DNA from: Microlunatus sagamiharensis
Lineage (GTDB): Bacteria; Actinomycetota; Actinomycetes; Propionibacteriales; Propionibacteriaceae
NCBI RefSeq assembly: GCF_900105785.1
Contig: NZ_LT629799.1
Span: forward strand, 2,108,001-2,172,000
Length of the DNA: 64,000 nt
Reading direction: 5' to 3'
Numbering within the stretch: the first letter of the stretch is position 1; each line of letters opens with the position of its first letter. This document shows, in pieces, positions 8,953-17,410 of the stretch. Under the pieces are notes generated by a model, which worked only from the letters and a program-made list of their open reading frames with translations, was not told the DNA's origin and did not search any database. The translations under genes were made by a program, and so were the position numbers.

Positions 8953-8986
8953 GGACCGGCCGGCGCTGGTGAGCGCCGGCCGGTCC
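8953..8986 (-). terminator. Strong intercistronic hairpin between binding protein and ATPase genes
   Basis: This is a perfect 15-base-pair stem (8953-8967 with 8972-8986) closed by a four-base loop, starting eight bases after the binding-protein stop on the minus strand. Its position between a periplasmic-type binding protein and the membrane complex genes suggests partial termination or mRNA stabilisation, which would make binding protein in excess. No U-tract follows, so a stabiliser role is equally possible. Confidence 0.7.
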
Positions 8987-8993
8987 GGGGCCG

Positions 8994-10118
8994 TCAGTAC
9001 GCGGCGTTGACCTTGTCCTTGGCGTTGGTCGCGTCGTACTCGGAGTCGGAGATGATGATCTTCTGACCCACGGGCTCGCCCGACTCGAACTTCTTCAGCG
9101 TGTCGAAGGCGAGCGGCCCGAAGCGGGGGTTGGACTCGATGACGCCGTTGTACTGCCCGGCGACGATCTGCGACACCGCGTTCTTGGTGCCGTCGACCGA
9201 GTAGATCTGGATGTCGGTGCCCGGCGTCTTGCCCGCGGAGATGATCGCGGCCTGGGCCCCGAGGCCCATCTCGTCGTTCTCGGCGTAGATCGCAGTCACG
9301 TCCTTGTTGGACTGCAGGATCTGCTCGGTGACCTGCTGGCCCTTGTCGCGGGCGAAGTCGCCGGTCTGCTGGGCCACGATCTCGATGCCGGGCGCGGAGG
9401 CCTTGATCTCGTCGACGAAGCCCTTGGTCCGGTCGGTGGTGACGCCGTTGCCCGAGGTGCCCAGCAGGATCGCGACCTTGCCCTGGCCGCCGGTGCCCTT
9501 GATCAGCTGCTGCGCGGCGCGCTTGCCCTGCTCGACGAAGTTCGAGCCGAGGAAGGTGACGTACGTGTCGCAGGCGCCGCTGGTCAGCTGCCGGTCGATC
9601 GTGATCACCGGGATGTTCTTGGCCCGCGCGGCCTCGAGCGCCGGCTGCAGGCCGTCGGAGTTGAGGGGCGCGACGATGAGGGCCTGCGCACCCTTGGCGA
9701 TCATGTCCTGGATGTCGGAGATCTGCTTCGACAGCGTCGACTGCGCGTTGGTCGTGAGCAGCTGCTTGACGCCCTGCTTGGTGGCCTCGTCCTTGATCGA
9801 CTGCGTCTCGGCGATGCGGAAGGGGTTGTCCTCCTTCTCCGACTGCGAGAAGCCGACGACCGCGTCGGCCAGGTCGATCTTGTCGCCCTTGTACTCCTCG
9901 AGGGAGCAGGTGGGGCCGGAGGCGGCCTGGGTCACCTGGGCGGTGTCCGGCGTGGCGCCGGAGCCCCCGCCGGCGGTGCTGCCGGCCGGCTCGGCCGGCT
10001 TGGTGCAGCCGGCGAGCGCCAGGCTGGCGGTGGCGACGAGGACGAGGGCACCTGTGGCGCCGCGGCGCCCAAGGGCGGCGGCGAGCGGGGACGTGCGTGA
10101 CGGCAGGCGTGGGGACAT
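8994..10118 (-). CDS. ytfQ: Sugar-binding lipoprotein of ABC importer, YtfQ-like
   Basis: This 374-residue substrate-binding protein begins with a signal peptide and lipobox (SLALAGC), so it should be a membrane-anchored lipoprotein. The mature part is a type I periplasmic-binding fold: VGFSQ at its first strand, IVAPLNSDG, TIDRQL, GTSGNGVTTDRTKGF, AENDEMGLGAQ and IYSVDGTKNAV. Many of these blocks resemble E. coli YtfQ, the galactofuranose receptor. It is first in the operon, with a good ribosome site (AAGGGAG, eight bases before ATG). A low-complexity Gly/Ala/Thr linker follows the lipid-modified Cys. Galactofuranose or arabinofuranose is the best substrate guess. Confidence 0.87.
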   Translation of the reverse strand: MSPRLPSRTSPLAAALGRRGATGALVLVATASLALAGCTKPAEPAGSTAGGGSGATPDTAQVTQAASGPTCSLEEYKGDKIDLADAVVGFSQSEKEDNPFRIAETQSIKDEATKQGVKQLLTTNAQSTLSKQISDIQDMIAKGAQALIVAPLNSDGLQPALEAARAKNIPVITIDRQLTSGACDTYVTFLGSNFVEQGKRAAQQLIKGTGGQGKVAILLGTSGNGVTTDRTKGFVDEIKASAPGIEIVAQQTGDFARDKGQQVTEQILQSNKDVTAIYAENDEMGLGAQAAIISAGKTPGTDIQIYSVDGTKNAVSQIVAGQYNGVIESNPRFGPLAFDTLKKFESGEPVGQKIIISDSEYDATNAKDKVNAAY

Positions 10119-10373
10119 GGCGACAACTCCCTTGTTGCACGGCAGCGGCAGCTGCCAGAGGTAGACGACGGACCGGTCTCAATACCGTGTCCGATTCGCG
10201 CTCAGTGTTGCGAAACCCTGTCCTGAAGTCCAGACCCGACGCGCCGCGAGTCCGAAGCGTGACCTGGCGGGTCGCGACAGGGGTCGGGGTGCGGATCAGG
10301 GCAGGGGTCGACGAGACCGCCCGTGGTCCGGGTGGCGGTGCGGGTGCTCGAGCGGGTGGTGGTGCGCGACGGG
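10119..10373. promoter_or_regulatory. Promoter region of sugar operon with inverted repeats
   Basis: These 255 bases separate the importer operon start from the recombinase-like gene stop. They hold a perfect 10-base palindrome GGCAGCTGCC at 10147-10156 and an imperfect inverted repeat CGGACCGGT / ACCGTGTCCG at 10169-10193. The latter could be an operator in the importer promoter. No -10/-35 pair stands out. The adjacent recombinase-like regulator is the obvious candidate binder, but this is inference. Confidence 0.4.
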
Positions 10374-11024
10374 CTAGTCGGTCGCCGGGTGGGCGTCGTC
10401 GTGCCGGTCGGCCAGGCCCTGCAGCGACAGCGTGAAGGTGCTCGGGGCGTCGCGCTCCTCGCGGCCCTCGAGCGACACGCTGTCGAGGACGCGGTAGACC
10501 GTGGCCCTCGAGGTGCCGAGCTGCTCGGCGATCTCCCGCACGGAGCTGCCCTGCTCGCGCAGCATCAGCACGCGGTCGACGTTGGTCGCCGACAGGGCCC
10601 GGGGGCGACCGCCGACCCGGCCGCGCGCGCGGGCCGCGTACACGCCGTTCAGCGTCTTCTGCCGGCTGAGGCAGCGGTCGAGCTCGGTGAAGGCCGCGAT
10701 CACGCCCAGCAGGGCCCCGCCGTCGGCGGTGGTGTCGAGGCCCTCGGCGACGGTGGTCACGCCCACCCCGCGGCGTCCGAGCAGCTCGAGCAGGGCGAGG
10801 ACGCTGGACATGGTGGAGCCGAGCCGGTCCAGGCGCCACGCCACCAGGACGTCGCCCGGGCCGATGGCGTCCAGCGCCTCGGTCAGCTGCGGACGCATCT
10901 GCGTGGCGACCTTGGCGCTGACGTCCTCGTAGACCACGTCGACCCCGCGCTGCCGCAGCAGCTCGCGCTGGAACTGGCCGTTGTGCTCGAGGGCGTCGAC
11001 CCAGACGTAGCCGATCGTTCGCAC
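10374..11024 (-). CDS. Serine-recombinase-like protein lacking catalytic residues; probable transcriptional regulator
   Basis: This 216-residue protein has the full resolvase/invertase layout: an N-terminal catalytic-domain fold (about 1-118), a long E-helix ending ARARGRVGGRP and a C-terminal Hin-type helix-turn-helix (about 148-182, SVREIAEQLGTSRATVYRVL). Aligned by eye to gamma-delta resolvase, the nucleophile Ser10 is Asp10, Arg8 is Trp8 and Arg71 is Ser70, while the equivalents of Arg45 and Arg68 (Arg44, Arg67) remain. Without the serine it cannot form the phosphoserine-DNA intermediate, so it should bind but not recombine DNA. No inverted repeats or transposase flank it. It lies just upstream of the sugar operon on the same strand, suggesting a regulator role. 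Confidence 0.8.
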   Translation of the reverse strand: MRTIGYVWVDALEHNGQFQRELLRQRGVDVVYEDVSAKVATQMRPQLTEALDAIGPGDVLVAWRLDRLGSTMSSVLALLELLGRRGVGVTTVAEGLDTTADGGALLGVIAAFTELDRCLSRQKTLNGVYAARARGRVGGRPRALSATNVDRVLMLREQGSSVREIAEQLGTSRATVYRVLDSVSLEGREERDAPSTFTLSLQGLADRHDDAHPATD

Positions 11025-11217
11025 GGGCGCATGCTACCCACGCCGCACGACCGGTCGGGGAGCTCGCGAGGCAGCTCTCGCCCACGCCCTCGACTTCCCC
11101 GCCTCAGGCCCTGGACTTTCGGACAGGTATTTGCAACGATCCCGGAAACCCCTGCACGTCGGCGCGCCGGCTTCGGACGGCGGCGCGGGCGTCGAACCGA
11201 CGAGGAAGTTGGTCTGC

Positions 11218-13755
11218 ATGAAGATGTCACGACGGGGGCGTGCGCTCGGCGCACTCCTCGCCGCCGGTACCGCCCTCACCATGATGGCCCCGGCCTCCCC
11301 CGCCACCGCGGCGGCCTCGAACACCTGGAGCGACAAGAGCGCTCCCCTCGCCACGCCCTGGACCGCGGAGGTCTCGCCGACCAACGCGCTGCCGGACTAC
11401 CCGCGCCCGCAGCTGGCCCGGCCGAGCGCGGCGAAGCCGACCTGGCAGAGCCTGAACGGTCTCTGGGAGTACGAGCCGTCCGACGGCTACACCGCACCGC
11501 GCTTCGGCAAGAGGCTCTCCGGCCAGATCCTCGTGCCCTTCCCGGCCGAGTCGGCGCTGTCCGGCGTCATGGAGCACTCCGACTTCATGCTCTACCGCCG
11601 CACGGTCGAGGTGCCGAAGTCCTACCGCACCGGCCAGAAGCACCTCCGGCTCAACTTCGGCGCGGTCAACTACGCGGCGACCGTCTGGGTCAACGGGACC
11701 CGGGTCGCCCAGCACACCGGCGGCTACGAGGCCTTCGGCGTCGACATCACCAGCGCTCTGCGCAAGACCGGCCTCCAGGAGATCGTGGTCGGCGTCGCCT
11801 CGCCGGTCGACAGCGAGGACATCCCCGTCGGCAAGCAGCGCCTCGACCCGAGCGGCATCTTCTACACCGCGGCCTCGGGCATCTGGCAGTCGGTCTGGCT
11901 CGAGCCGGTCGCGGCCACCAGCCTCGACTCCTTCACCGCGACGCCGAACTCCGACCGCAAGTCCTTCACCGTGTCGAGCACGATCAACGGGCCCTCGAAG
12001 AACGCCAAGATCACCGTCAAGGCGTACGCCGGCAGCAAGCAGGTCGCGAGCGTCAGCGGCGCCGCCAGCGCCAAGCTCAAGCTGGCCGTCACGAAGCCGC
12101 ACCTGTGGACCCCGGACGACCCCTTCCTCTACACCTTCAAGGTCACGCTCAAGCGCGGCAAGAGCGTGGACAAGGTCGAGAGCTACGCGGGCCTGCGCAC
12201 GATCGGGCTCAAGGAGGTCAACGGCAAGCAGCGCATCGTGCTGAACGGCAAGCCGACCTTCCTGCTCGCCACCCTGGACCAGGGCTACTGGCCCGACGGC
12301 ATCTACACCGCCCCGACCGACGAGGCGCTGAAGTTCGACATCGCGAAGACGAAGGACCTCGGTTTCAACACGATCCGCAAGCACATCAAGGTGGAGCCGG
12401 CCCGCTGGTACTACTGGGCCGACAAGCTCGGGATGATGGTCTGGCAGGACCAGCCCGCGCTGCCGACCGGCCGCAACGACCGGCTGACCAGCAGCGACAA
12501 GGCCAACCTCCGCAGCGAGACCTCGCGCATGGTCGACCAGCTCAAGGGCGTCACCTCGATCATCGGCTGGGTGCCCTTCAACGAGGGTTGGGGTCAGTGG
12601 AGCGTCCAGGCGGCGGCCGACCTCGGCGACCAGGTCAAGAAGCAGGACCCGACCCGTCTGGTCGACTCGCGCAGCGGTCTGAACTGCTGCGACACCCCCG
12701 GCGACCCCGGCAACGGTGACGTCATCGACTACCACCAGTACCAGGGGCCGGCCCTGCCGGCGCCCGACGCGAAGCGGGCCTCGATCGACGGCGAGCACGG
12801 CGGCCTGACCCTGTCGGTGCCGGGGCACCTGTGGCCGACCGCCTCCATCAACCCGTACGGCGCGGTGAAGGACGCCGCCGAGCTCAACGACAAGTACGTC
12901 GCGAACAACGACGACCTGCGTGACCTCGGGGCCAAGAACGGCCTCTCGGGCGGTGTCTACACCCAGATCACCGACGTCGAGGGCGAGCAGAACGGCTTCT
13001 TCACCTACGACCGCCAGGTCGAGAAGGTCGACGAGGCCCGCGTCCGGGCCAGCAACCTGTCGGTGATCGCCGCCGGCAGCGAGGCCCAGCCCGCACCGCC
13101 GGCCGGTACGCCGGGCCTCGGCGGGGTCGCGCACTGGACCCTCGACGAGGGCCAGGGCACCACAGCGAAGGACACGGTGGGGTCGAACGACCTGACCGTG
13201 CGCAACGGCGGGACGTGGGTCGACGGCCCGACCGCCGGTGCGGGCACCGCGCTGCACCTGACGGGCGACCAGTTCGCCGACACGGAGAAGACGGTCGTCC
13301 TGACGCGGGGCACGAACTACTCCGTCTCGGCGTGGGCGCGGCTGGACAGCGCGGGCGGTGCGTTCCAGACCGTGGTGAGCGAGGACGGCGACACCAACAG
13401 CGCCTTCTTCCTGCAGTACTCCGGGGCCGACCAGCGGTGGGCGTTCAGCTTCACCGGCGCGCGGGCGCTCGCGTCCGAGGAGGGCAAGCCGGAGACCGGG
13501 CGCTGGTACCACCTGGTCGGGGTGCGTGACACCACGACCTCGACGCTGAAGATCTACGTCGACGGCAAGCTGGCCGGCACGACCAGCGTGCTGGCGACGG
13601 CGGACACCGCGACCGGCGTGCTGGCGGTCGGGCGCGGCAAGTTCGGCGGCAACCCGGTGGACTACCTCGACGGGTCCGTCGACGACGTCAAGGTCTTCGA
13701 CCGGGCGCTCTCGGCCGACGAGGTCGCCCAGCTCGACCAGGCGGGCGCCGAGTAG
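11218..13755 (+). CDS. Secreted glycoside hydrolase family 2 with C-terminal LamG domain
   Basis: This 845-residue exported enzyme has a signal peptide (about 1-32, ending ATAAA), a GH2 jelly-roll sugar-binding domain (about 70-210), an Ig-like domain, a TIM barrel (about 320-600) and a LamG/concanavalin-like domain (about 637-845). The acid/base is Glu456 (FNEGWGQW) and the probable nucleophile Glu526 (DGEHGG). I chose the ATG at 11218, preceded by GAGGAAG nine bases upstream; a TTG at 11131 is open but would bury the signal peptide. GH2 includes beta-galactosidases, beta-mannosidases, beta-glucuronidases and galactofuranosidases. Next to a galactofuranose-type importer, a galactoside or galactofuranoside substrate is plausible but unproven. 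Confidence 0.87.
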   Translation: MKMSRRGRALGALLAAGTALTMMAPASPATAAASNTWSDKSAPLATPWTAEVSPTNALPDYPRPQLARPSAAKPTWQSLNGLWEYEPSDGYTAPRFGKRLSGQILVPFPAESALSGVMEHSDFMLYRRTVEVPKSYRTGQKHLRLNFGAVNYAATVWVNGTRVAQHTGGYEAFGVDITSALRKTGLQEIVVGVASPVDSEDIPVGKQRLDPSGIFYTAASGIWQSVWLEPVAATSLDSFTATPNSDRKSFTVSSTINGPSKNAKITVKAYAGSKQVASVSGAASAKLKLAVTKPHLWTPDDPFLYTFKVTLKRGKSVDKVESYAGLRTIGLKEVNGKQRIVLNGKPTFLLATLDQGYWPDGIYTAPTDEALKFDIAKTKDLGFNTIRKHIKVEPARWYYWADKLGMMVWQDQPALPTGRNDRLTSSDKANLRSETSRMVDQLKGVTSIIGWVPFNEGWGQWSVQAAADLGDQVKKQDPTRLVDSRSGLNCCDTPGDPGNGDVIDYHQYQGPALPAPDAKRASIDGEHGGLTLSVPGHLWPTASINPYGAVKDAAELNDKYVANNDDLRDLGAKNGLSGGVYTQITDVEGEQNGFFTYDRQVEKVDEARVRASNLSVIAAGSEAQPAPPAGTPGLGGVAHWTLDEGQGTTAKDTVGSNDLTVRNGGTWVDGPTAGAGTALHLTGDQFADTEKTVVLTRGTNYSVSAWARLDSAGGAFQTVVSEDGDTNSAFFLQYSGADQRWAFSFTGARALASEEGKPETGRWYHLVGVRDTTTSTLKIYVDGKLAGTTSVLATADTATGVLAVGRGKFGGNPVDYLDGSVDDVKVFDRALSADEVAQLDQAGAE

Positions 13756-13783
13756 GCGGTCGCCGGTCGACGCAGCAGGACGC

Positions 13784-13812
13784 AGGGCCCCGGTCGTCAC
13801 GGCCGGGGCCCT
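13784..13812. terminator. Bidirectional terminator between convergent GH2 and GH36 genes
   Basis: This is a perfect 10-base-pair stem, AGGGCCCCGG pairing with CCGGGGCCCT, around a nine-base loop. It is centred between the convergent stops at 13755 and 13830 and can serve both strands. Confidence 0.8.
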
Positions 13813-13829
13813 CGTGCGTCAGCGCCGGG

Positions 13830-16028
13830 TCAGCGGCGGGTCAGCCGGAGCATCCGGGCGGAGGCGCCGACCGGGCCCGAGGTCACGGCGAGCCCGGCGT
13901 CGGTGCGTACGTGCTGCCACGTCGGGAAGCGGTCCTCGGGCGGGTAGAGCTGCGCGACCTCGAGGTCGGCGCCGGCCAGGTGCGGCAGGTCCAGGTTCAC
14001 CGAACCCTCCGCGTGCGCCTGGCGCCAGAGGAACAGGTAGGTGTCCTCCCCCGCGTCGAGCGCGACGGTGACCCACGCGTCGTCCCAGGTCGGCAGTTCG
14101 GTCGGGAACCGCGGGATCGCGCGGGCCAGCGCGTGCCGCGTCTGCTTGTGGACCCGTACGCCGTCGGCGACCAGCGCGAGCTGCGCGTCGTTCATCCGGT
14201 CGAGCAGGCCGGACTGGTAGAGCCGGCCGGCGAGCCCCGTGCACATCGTGAAGGCGATGGTCTCGTCGTCCATGCCGGCCTGCGGGTACGCCCAGTGCGC
14301 GGCCTGCTCGGGCAGCACGTGGACGAGCGAGGAGGCCGCGATCGCCGGGTAGAGGAGCGGGTCCTGCTGGTCGGAGGTCGACTGCAGCGCCAGCCGCGAC
14401 AGCATCGCGAAGTCCGACCGCAGCGCGCCTGAGCCGCAGTTCTCGACCACCAGGTCGGGATGCCGGTCGAGCACCCCGTCGAGCCAGCCGAGCAGGGCAC
14501 GGTTGTGCCCTAGCAGCCCGTCGCCGACGCTCTCGGCGTCGAGGTCGGTGCCCGGGCCGGGCGTGACGTTGTCGTCGAACTTGAAGTACCCGATCCCGAG
14601 CTCGGCGACGAGCCGGTCGACCGCCGCGTCGACGTGGGCGCGGGCCTCGGGGCTGCGCAGGTCGAGCAGGTAGCGGGACCGCTCGCGGACGCGGACCCCA
14701 CCGCGCTGCAGGAAGGCGGTCGCCGGCAGGGTCTCGGCGGCCCGGCTGGTGACGCCGACGACCTCGGGCTCCACCCAGAGCCCGGGCACCATGCCCCGGC
14801 TGCGGATGTGGTCGAGGACGAAGCCCAGACCACGCGGGAAGCGCGCGGTCGACGGCTCCCAGTCCCCCACCGAGGACCACCAGCCGTCGGTGTCGTCGTA
14901 CCAGCCGGCGTCGATGCAGAAGTACTCGCAGCCGACGGCCGCGGCTGCGTCGATCAGGGGCAGCAGCTTGGCCTCGGTCGGGTCGCCCTCGAGGGTGTCC
15001 ATGTAGTCGTTGAAGACCACCGGCAGCGTCGCGTTCTGCGGGTGGTCTCGGCGGGCGGCCCGGCGGTGCCCCGCGAGCCGGCCGAAGGCGTCGTCGAACG
15101 ACTCCCCGACGGTGAACGCCGCCGGGACGGTGGTGGAGGTCCGGTCCTCGGTCACCGTCACGGACCAGTGGTGCAGCGCGTCGGTCGGGCCGAGGACGGC
15201 GACGTACGCACCGTCGACCCGGCCCTCCAGGCTCGGCGGACCGGCGGCCTCCTCGCTCCCGACCGCGCCGCCGACCAGCCCGTTCGACGCGCCGGCGCGC
15301 TCCCCCACCTCCCAGAGCCACGCGCCGTTGTGCTCGACCTGCCAGGCCAGCGTTCGGCCCGACCGGCGGTCCTGCAGGGCGCCGACCGGCAGGTGCGTCG
15401 CCGAGGACCAGGTGCTCGTCGCGCTGGCGCTGACGCAGCCGCGGATCGTCTCGCCGGGAGCACCCGGACGGGTCCGCGCGAGACCGGGCGCCTGCAGCGG
15501 CCGCGCGGACCAGCGGTTCTCGGCCGACCAGCCGCAGTCGGCGCGCCACACGTCGAGGTCGGCGACGGCGTCGGAGACCAACGCGCCGGTGGCCAGGCTG
15601 GTCACCGCCCACAGCACCACCGGTTCGCGACCCGGCGCCACGCCGACCGTGGTCCAGGTGCGGGCGGCCGCGGCGCCGGGCAGGACCTCGAACCGCGTCC
15701 GGGTCGTCAGCCCCGAATCGGGATCGGCCTGCTCCACGACGAGCACCTCGGTGCCGCCCTCGACCGACCGCTCGTGGCCGACGTGGCGCAGGCCCCCACC
15801 GACGTGGGTCCCGCTGTGCCGGCCGCCGTTGCTGCTGGGGTCGAGGCCCCAGGCCGGGGTGAGCACCTCGACCAGCGGCTGGTGCGCCCGTACGTATGTC
15901 GCCGGGTCGAAGGCGTCGGCGAACTCTTGGCCCGGCGTCACGTCGACGAGGCGTACGGGTCCGCCCTCGGCCAGCAGGCGCAGGCTGAGGCGGGGGGTGT
16001 TCCACTCGATGGTGACCACGTCGGTCAA
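13830..16028 (-). CDS. Alpha-galactosidase, glycoside hydrolase family 36
   Basis: This 732-residue retaining enzyme releases alpha-linked galactose from raffinose-type sugars or galactolipids. It has an N-terminal beta-supersandwich domain and a TIM barrel. The nucleophile is Asp485 in YFKFDDN and the acid/base Asp553 in STSDQQD; the roughly 70-residue spacing matches characterised GH36 enzymes. CIDAGWY, LWVEPEVV and VENCGSG line the active site. There is no signal peptide, so it acts in the cytoplasm on imported sugar. The start appears to be TTG at 16028, because GAGAGG sits eight bases upstream; a GTG three codons later is the alternative. Confidence 0.88.
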   Translation of the reverse strand: MTDVVTIEWNTPRLSLRLLAEGGPVRLVDVTPGQEFADAFDPATYVRAHQPLVEVLTPAWGLDPSSNGGRHSGTHVGGGLRHVGHERSVEGGTEVLVVEQADPDSGLTTRTRFEVLPGAAAARTWTTVGVAPGREPVVLWAVTSLATGALVSDAVADLDVWRADCGWSAENRWSARPLQAPGLARTRPGAPGETIRGCVSASATSTWSSATHLPVGALQDRRSGRTLAWQVEHNGAWLWEVGERAGASNGLVGGAVGSEEAAGPPSLEGRVDGAYVAVLGPTDALHHWSVTVTEDRTSTTVPAAFTVGESFDDAFGRLAGHRRAARRDHPQNATLPVVFNDYMDTLEGDPTEAKLLPLIDAAAAVGCEYFCIDAGWYDDTDGWWSSVGDWEPSTARFPRGLGFVLDHIRSRGMVPGLWVEPEVVGVTSRAAETLPATAFLQRGGVRVRERSRYLLDLRSPEARAHVDAAVDRLVAELGIGYFKFDDNVTPGPGTDLDAESVGDGLLGHNRALLGWLDGVLDRHPDLVVENCGSGALRSDFAMLSRLALQSTSDQQDPLLYPAIAASSLVHVLPEQAAHWAYPQAGMDDETIAFTMCTGLAGRLYQSGLLDRMNDAQLALVADGVRVHKQTRHALARAIPRFPTELPTWDDAWVTVALDAGEDTYLFLWRQAHAEGSVNLDLPHLAGADLEVAQLYPPEDRFPTWQHVRTDAGLAVTSGPVGASARMLRLTRR

Positions 16029-16589
16029 CAGAGCTGCCTCTCGTGATGTCGGGTCCGCCGTCGGGCCCTGGCCGGGCTGCCGGGAACCACCGGGTCGTGC
16101 CGGGGATCGTGCTGGGGTGGTGCCGGGGTCGAGCGCGGGCGCCGGTCAAGCCGGGTGCTGCCCGACGCTTCGGTCGAGCTGCGTCGGGAGAGCTGGGAGC
16201 ACGATAGTCAGCGGGACCATCGTGGGATCGGTGTGCCCCCGCCCAGCATCGAGGCCTTCTCGAGGAGAAACGTCGTCGGCGCTCGCCGGCGCGCGGCACA
16301 CGTCCTCGCCGGTCGCTGCATGCTTCGATCCCGCGGCTGCGGGTAGGACAGGAGCACGAGCGGATCGGTGGCCGAGAGCCTCCTGCTCGGGGTCGACGCG
16401 CGTTGAGACCACAGCGCGCGGGCCGTACGACGGCGGCCCCTCCGCGGACGTAGCGCGGAGGGGCCTGCCGCCATCATTCCCCGGACGACCGATGACCGGG
16501 GAGACGGCTCAGCACCGTCCTAGCGAAGCCGTGGTCCGACCGCCGCGCGAACGCTAGGGTCGCGCCAACGATCGACGAGGGGTGGGCCG
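16029..16589. other. Divergent intergenic region of 561 bases
   Basis: No convincing gene is present. The region should hold the promoters of the GH36 gene (minus) and the first GAF-ANTAR gene (plus). TAGGGT at 16554-16559 could be a -10 element for the latter. A strong hairpin at 16435-16465 is listed separately. A 63-codon plus-strand frame at 16155-16346 has rare codons and no family resemblance. Confidence 0.6.
16435..16465. terminator. Terminator-like hairpin without an obvious upstream gene
   Basis: This is a perfect 12-base-pair stem GGCCCCTCCGCG / CGCGGAGGGGCC with a seven-base loop, extended past one bulge. It lies between divergent genes, so no annotated transcript ends here. It may end a small RNA, or act in the leader of the GAF-ANTAR gene at 16590 if that transcript starts further upstream. 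Confidence 0.55.
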
Positions 16590-17375
16590 GTGACGGCGGA
16601 CGATCAGCCGTACGGTGCTCCGCACGCCGCGGGGCAGCGCGAGGCGGAACGGGACGACCTGGGGGCGAGCCTCCGAGGTCTGTCCCTGCTGTCCTCCGCG
16701 CGCTTGCCGCTGCCGGAGGTGCTGACCCGGATCGCCCGCTACGCGGTCCAGGCCATCCCCGGGGCCGACGGGGCCGGCCTGACCTTGCTCGAGCACCACC
16801 GCTCCGACACCATCGTGCAGACCGCCGACTTCGTGGGCGAGGTCGACGCGATCCAGTACGGCGTGGGCGAGGGGCCCTGCATCACAGCGGCTCGGGACGC
16901 GGTCACGGTGATCTCGGGCTCGATCGGCGCCGACCCACGCTGGCCGCGGTTCGGCGGCCGGGTCGCACGGCTGGGCGTGCACAGCGCGATCTCGCTGCCG
17001 CTGGTCACCCCGGACGAGGTGGTCGGGGCCATGAACGTCTACGCCTTCGCCAAGAACGCGTTCGACGAACGGGCGGCGGAGCTGGGCGAGGTGTTCGCCG
17101 TACCGGCTGCCGTGGCGGTGCAGAACGCCCGCGTGCTCGAGGACGCCCGGCGGCTGTCCGAGCGCCTGCAACGCACCCTCGACGAGCGGATGGTGATCGA
17201 GCGTGCGGTCGGGATCGTGATGAGCCGCTCCGGCGTCGAGGAAGGCGAGGCGCGGGCACGGCTCACGCGTCTCAGCCAGCACGAGCACGTCAAGCTCGTC
17301 CAGGTCGCCCGCACCTTGGTCGAGGAAGCCGCCCGACGCGCCCGGAGCCGACCGCACGAGCGACCGCTCGACTGA
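16590..17375 (+). CDS. GAF-ANTAR domain RNA-binding regulator (array member 1)
   Basis: This 261-residue protein has a GAF sensor domain (about 40-185, with GVGEGPC and WPRFGGR) and a C-terminal ANTAR three-helix domain (about 195-250, ERAVGIVMSRSGVEEGEARARL). ANTAR domains bind paired hexaloop hairpins in leader RNA and prevent termination; GAF supplies ligand or dimer control. The GTG start follows CGAGGGG. It is the first of five such genes on the plus strand in 6 kb. It faces the convergent desaturase gene. The signal sensed is unknown. Confidence 0.86.
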   Translation: MTADDQPYGAPHAAGQREAERDDLGASLRGLSLLSSARLPLPEVLTRIARYAVQAIPGADGAGLTLLEHHRSDTIVQTADFVGEVDAIQYGVGEGPCITAARDAVTVISGSIGADPRWPRFGGRVARLGVHSAISLPLVTPDEVVGAMNVYAFAKNAFDERAAELGEVFAVPAAVAVQNARVLEDARRLSERLQRTLDERMVIERAVGIVMSRSGVEEGEARARLTRLSQHEHVKLVQVARTLVEEAARRARSRPHERPLD

Positions 17376-17410
17376 GGGACCCCGGGCGTCCACGCGGCCG
17401 GGGCACGCCG

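Noticed and set aside
10374-11024. Recombinase gene as part of a transposon or invertible element
   Set aside because: No transposase, terminal inverted repeats or target duplications were found, and key catalytic residues are missing.
16155-16346. 63-codon plus-strand frame in the GH36-GAF-ANTAR gap
   Set aside because: Composition is unlike neighbouring genes (basic, rare codons), there is no ribosome site, and no family resemblance.
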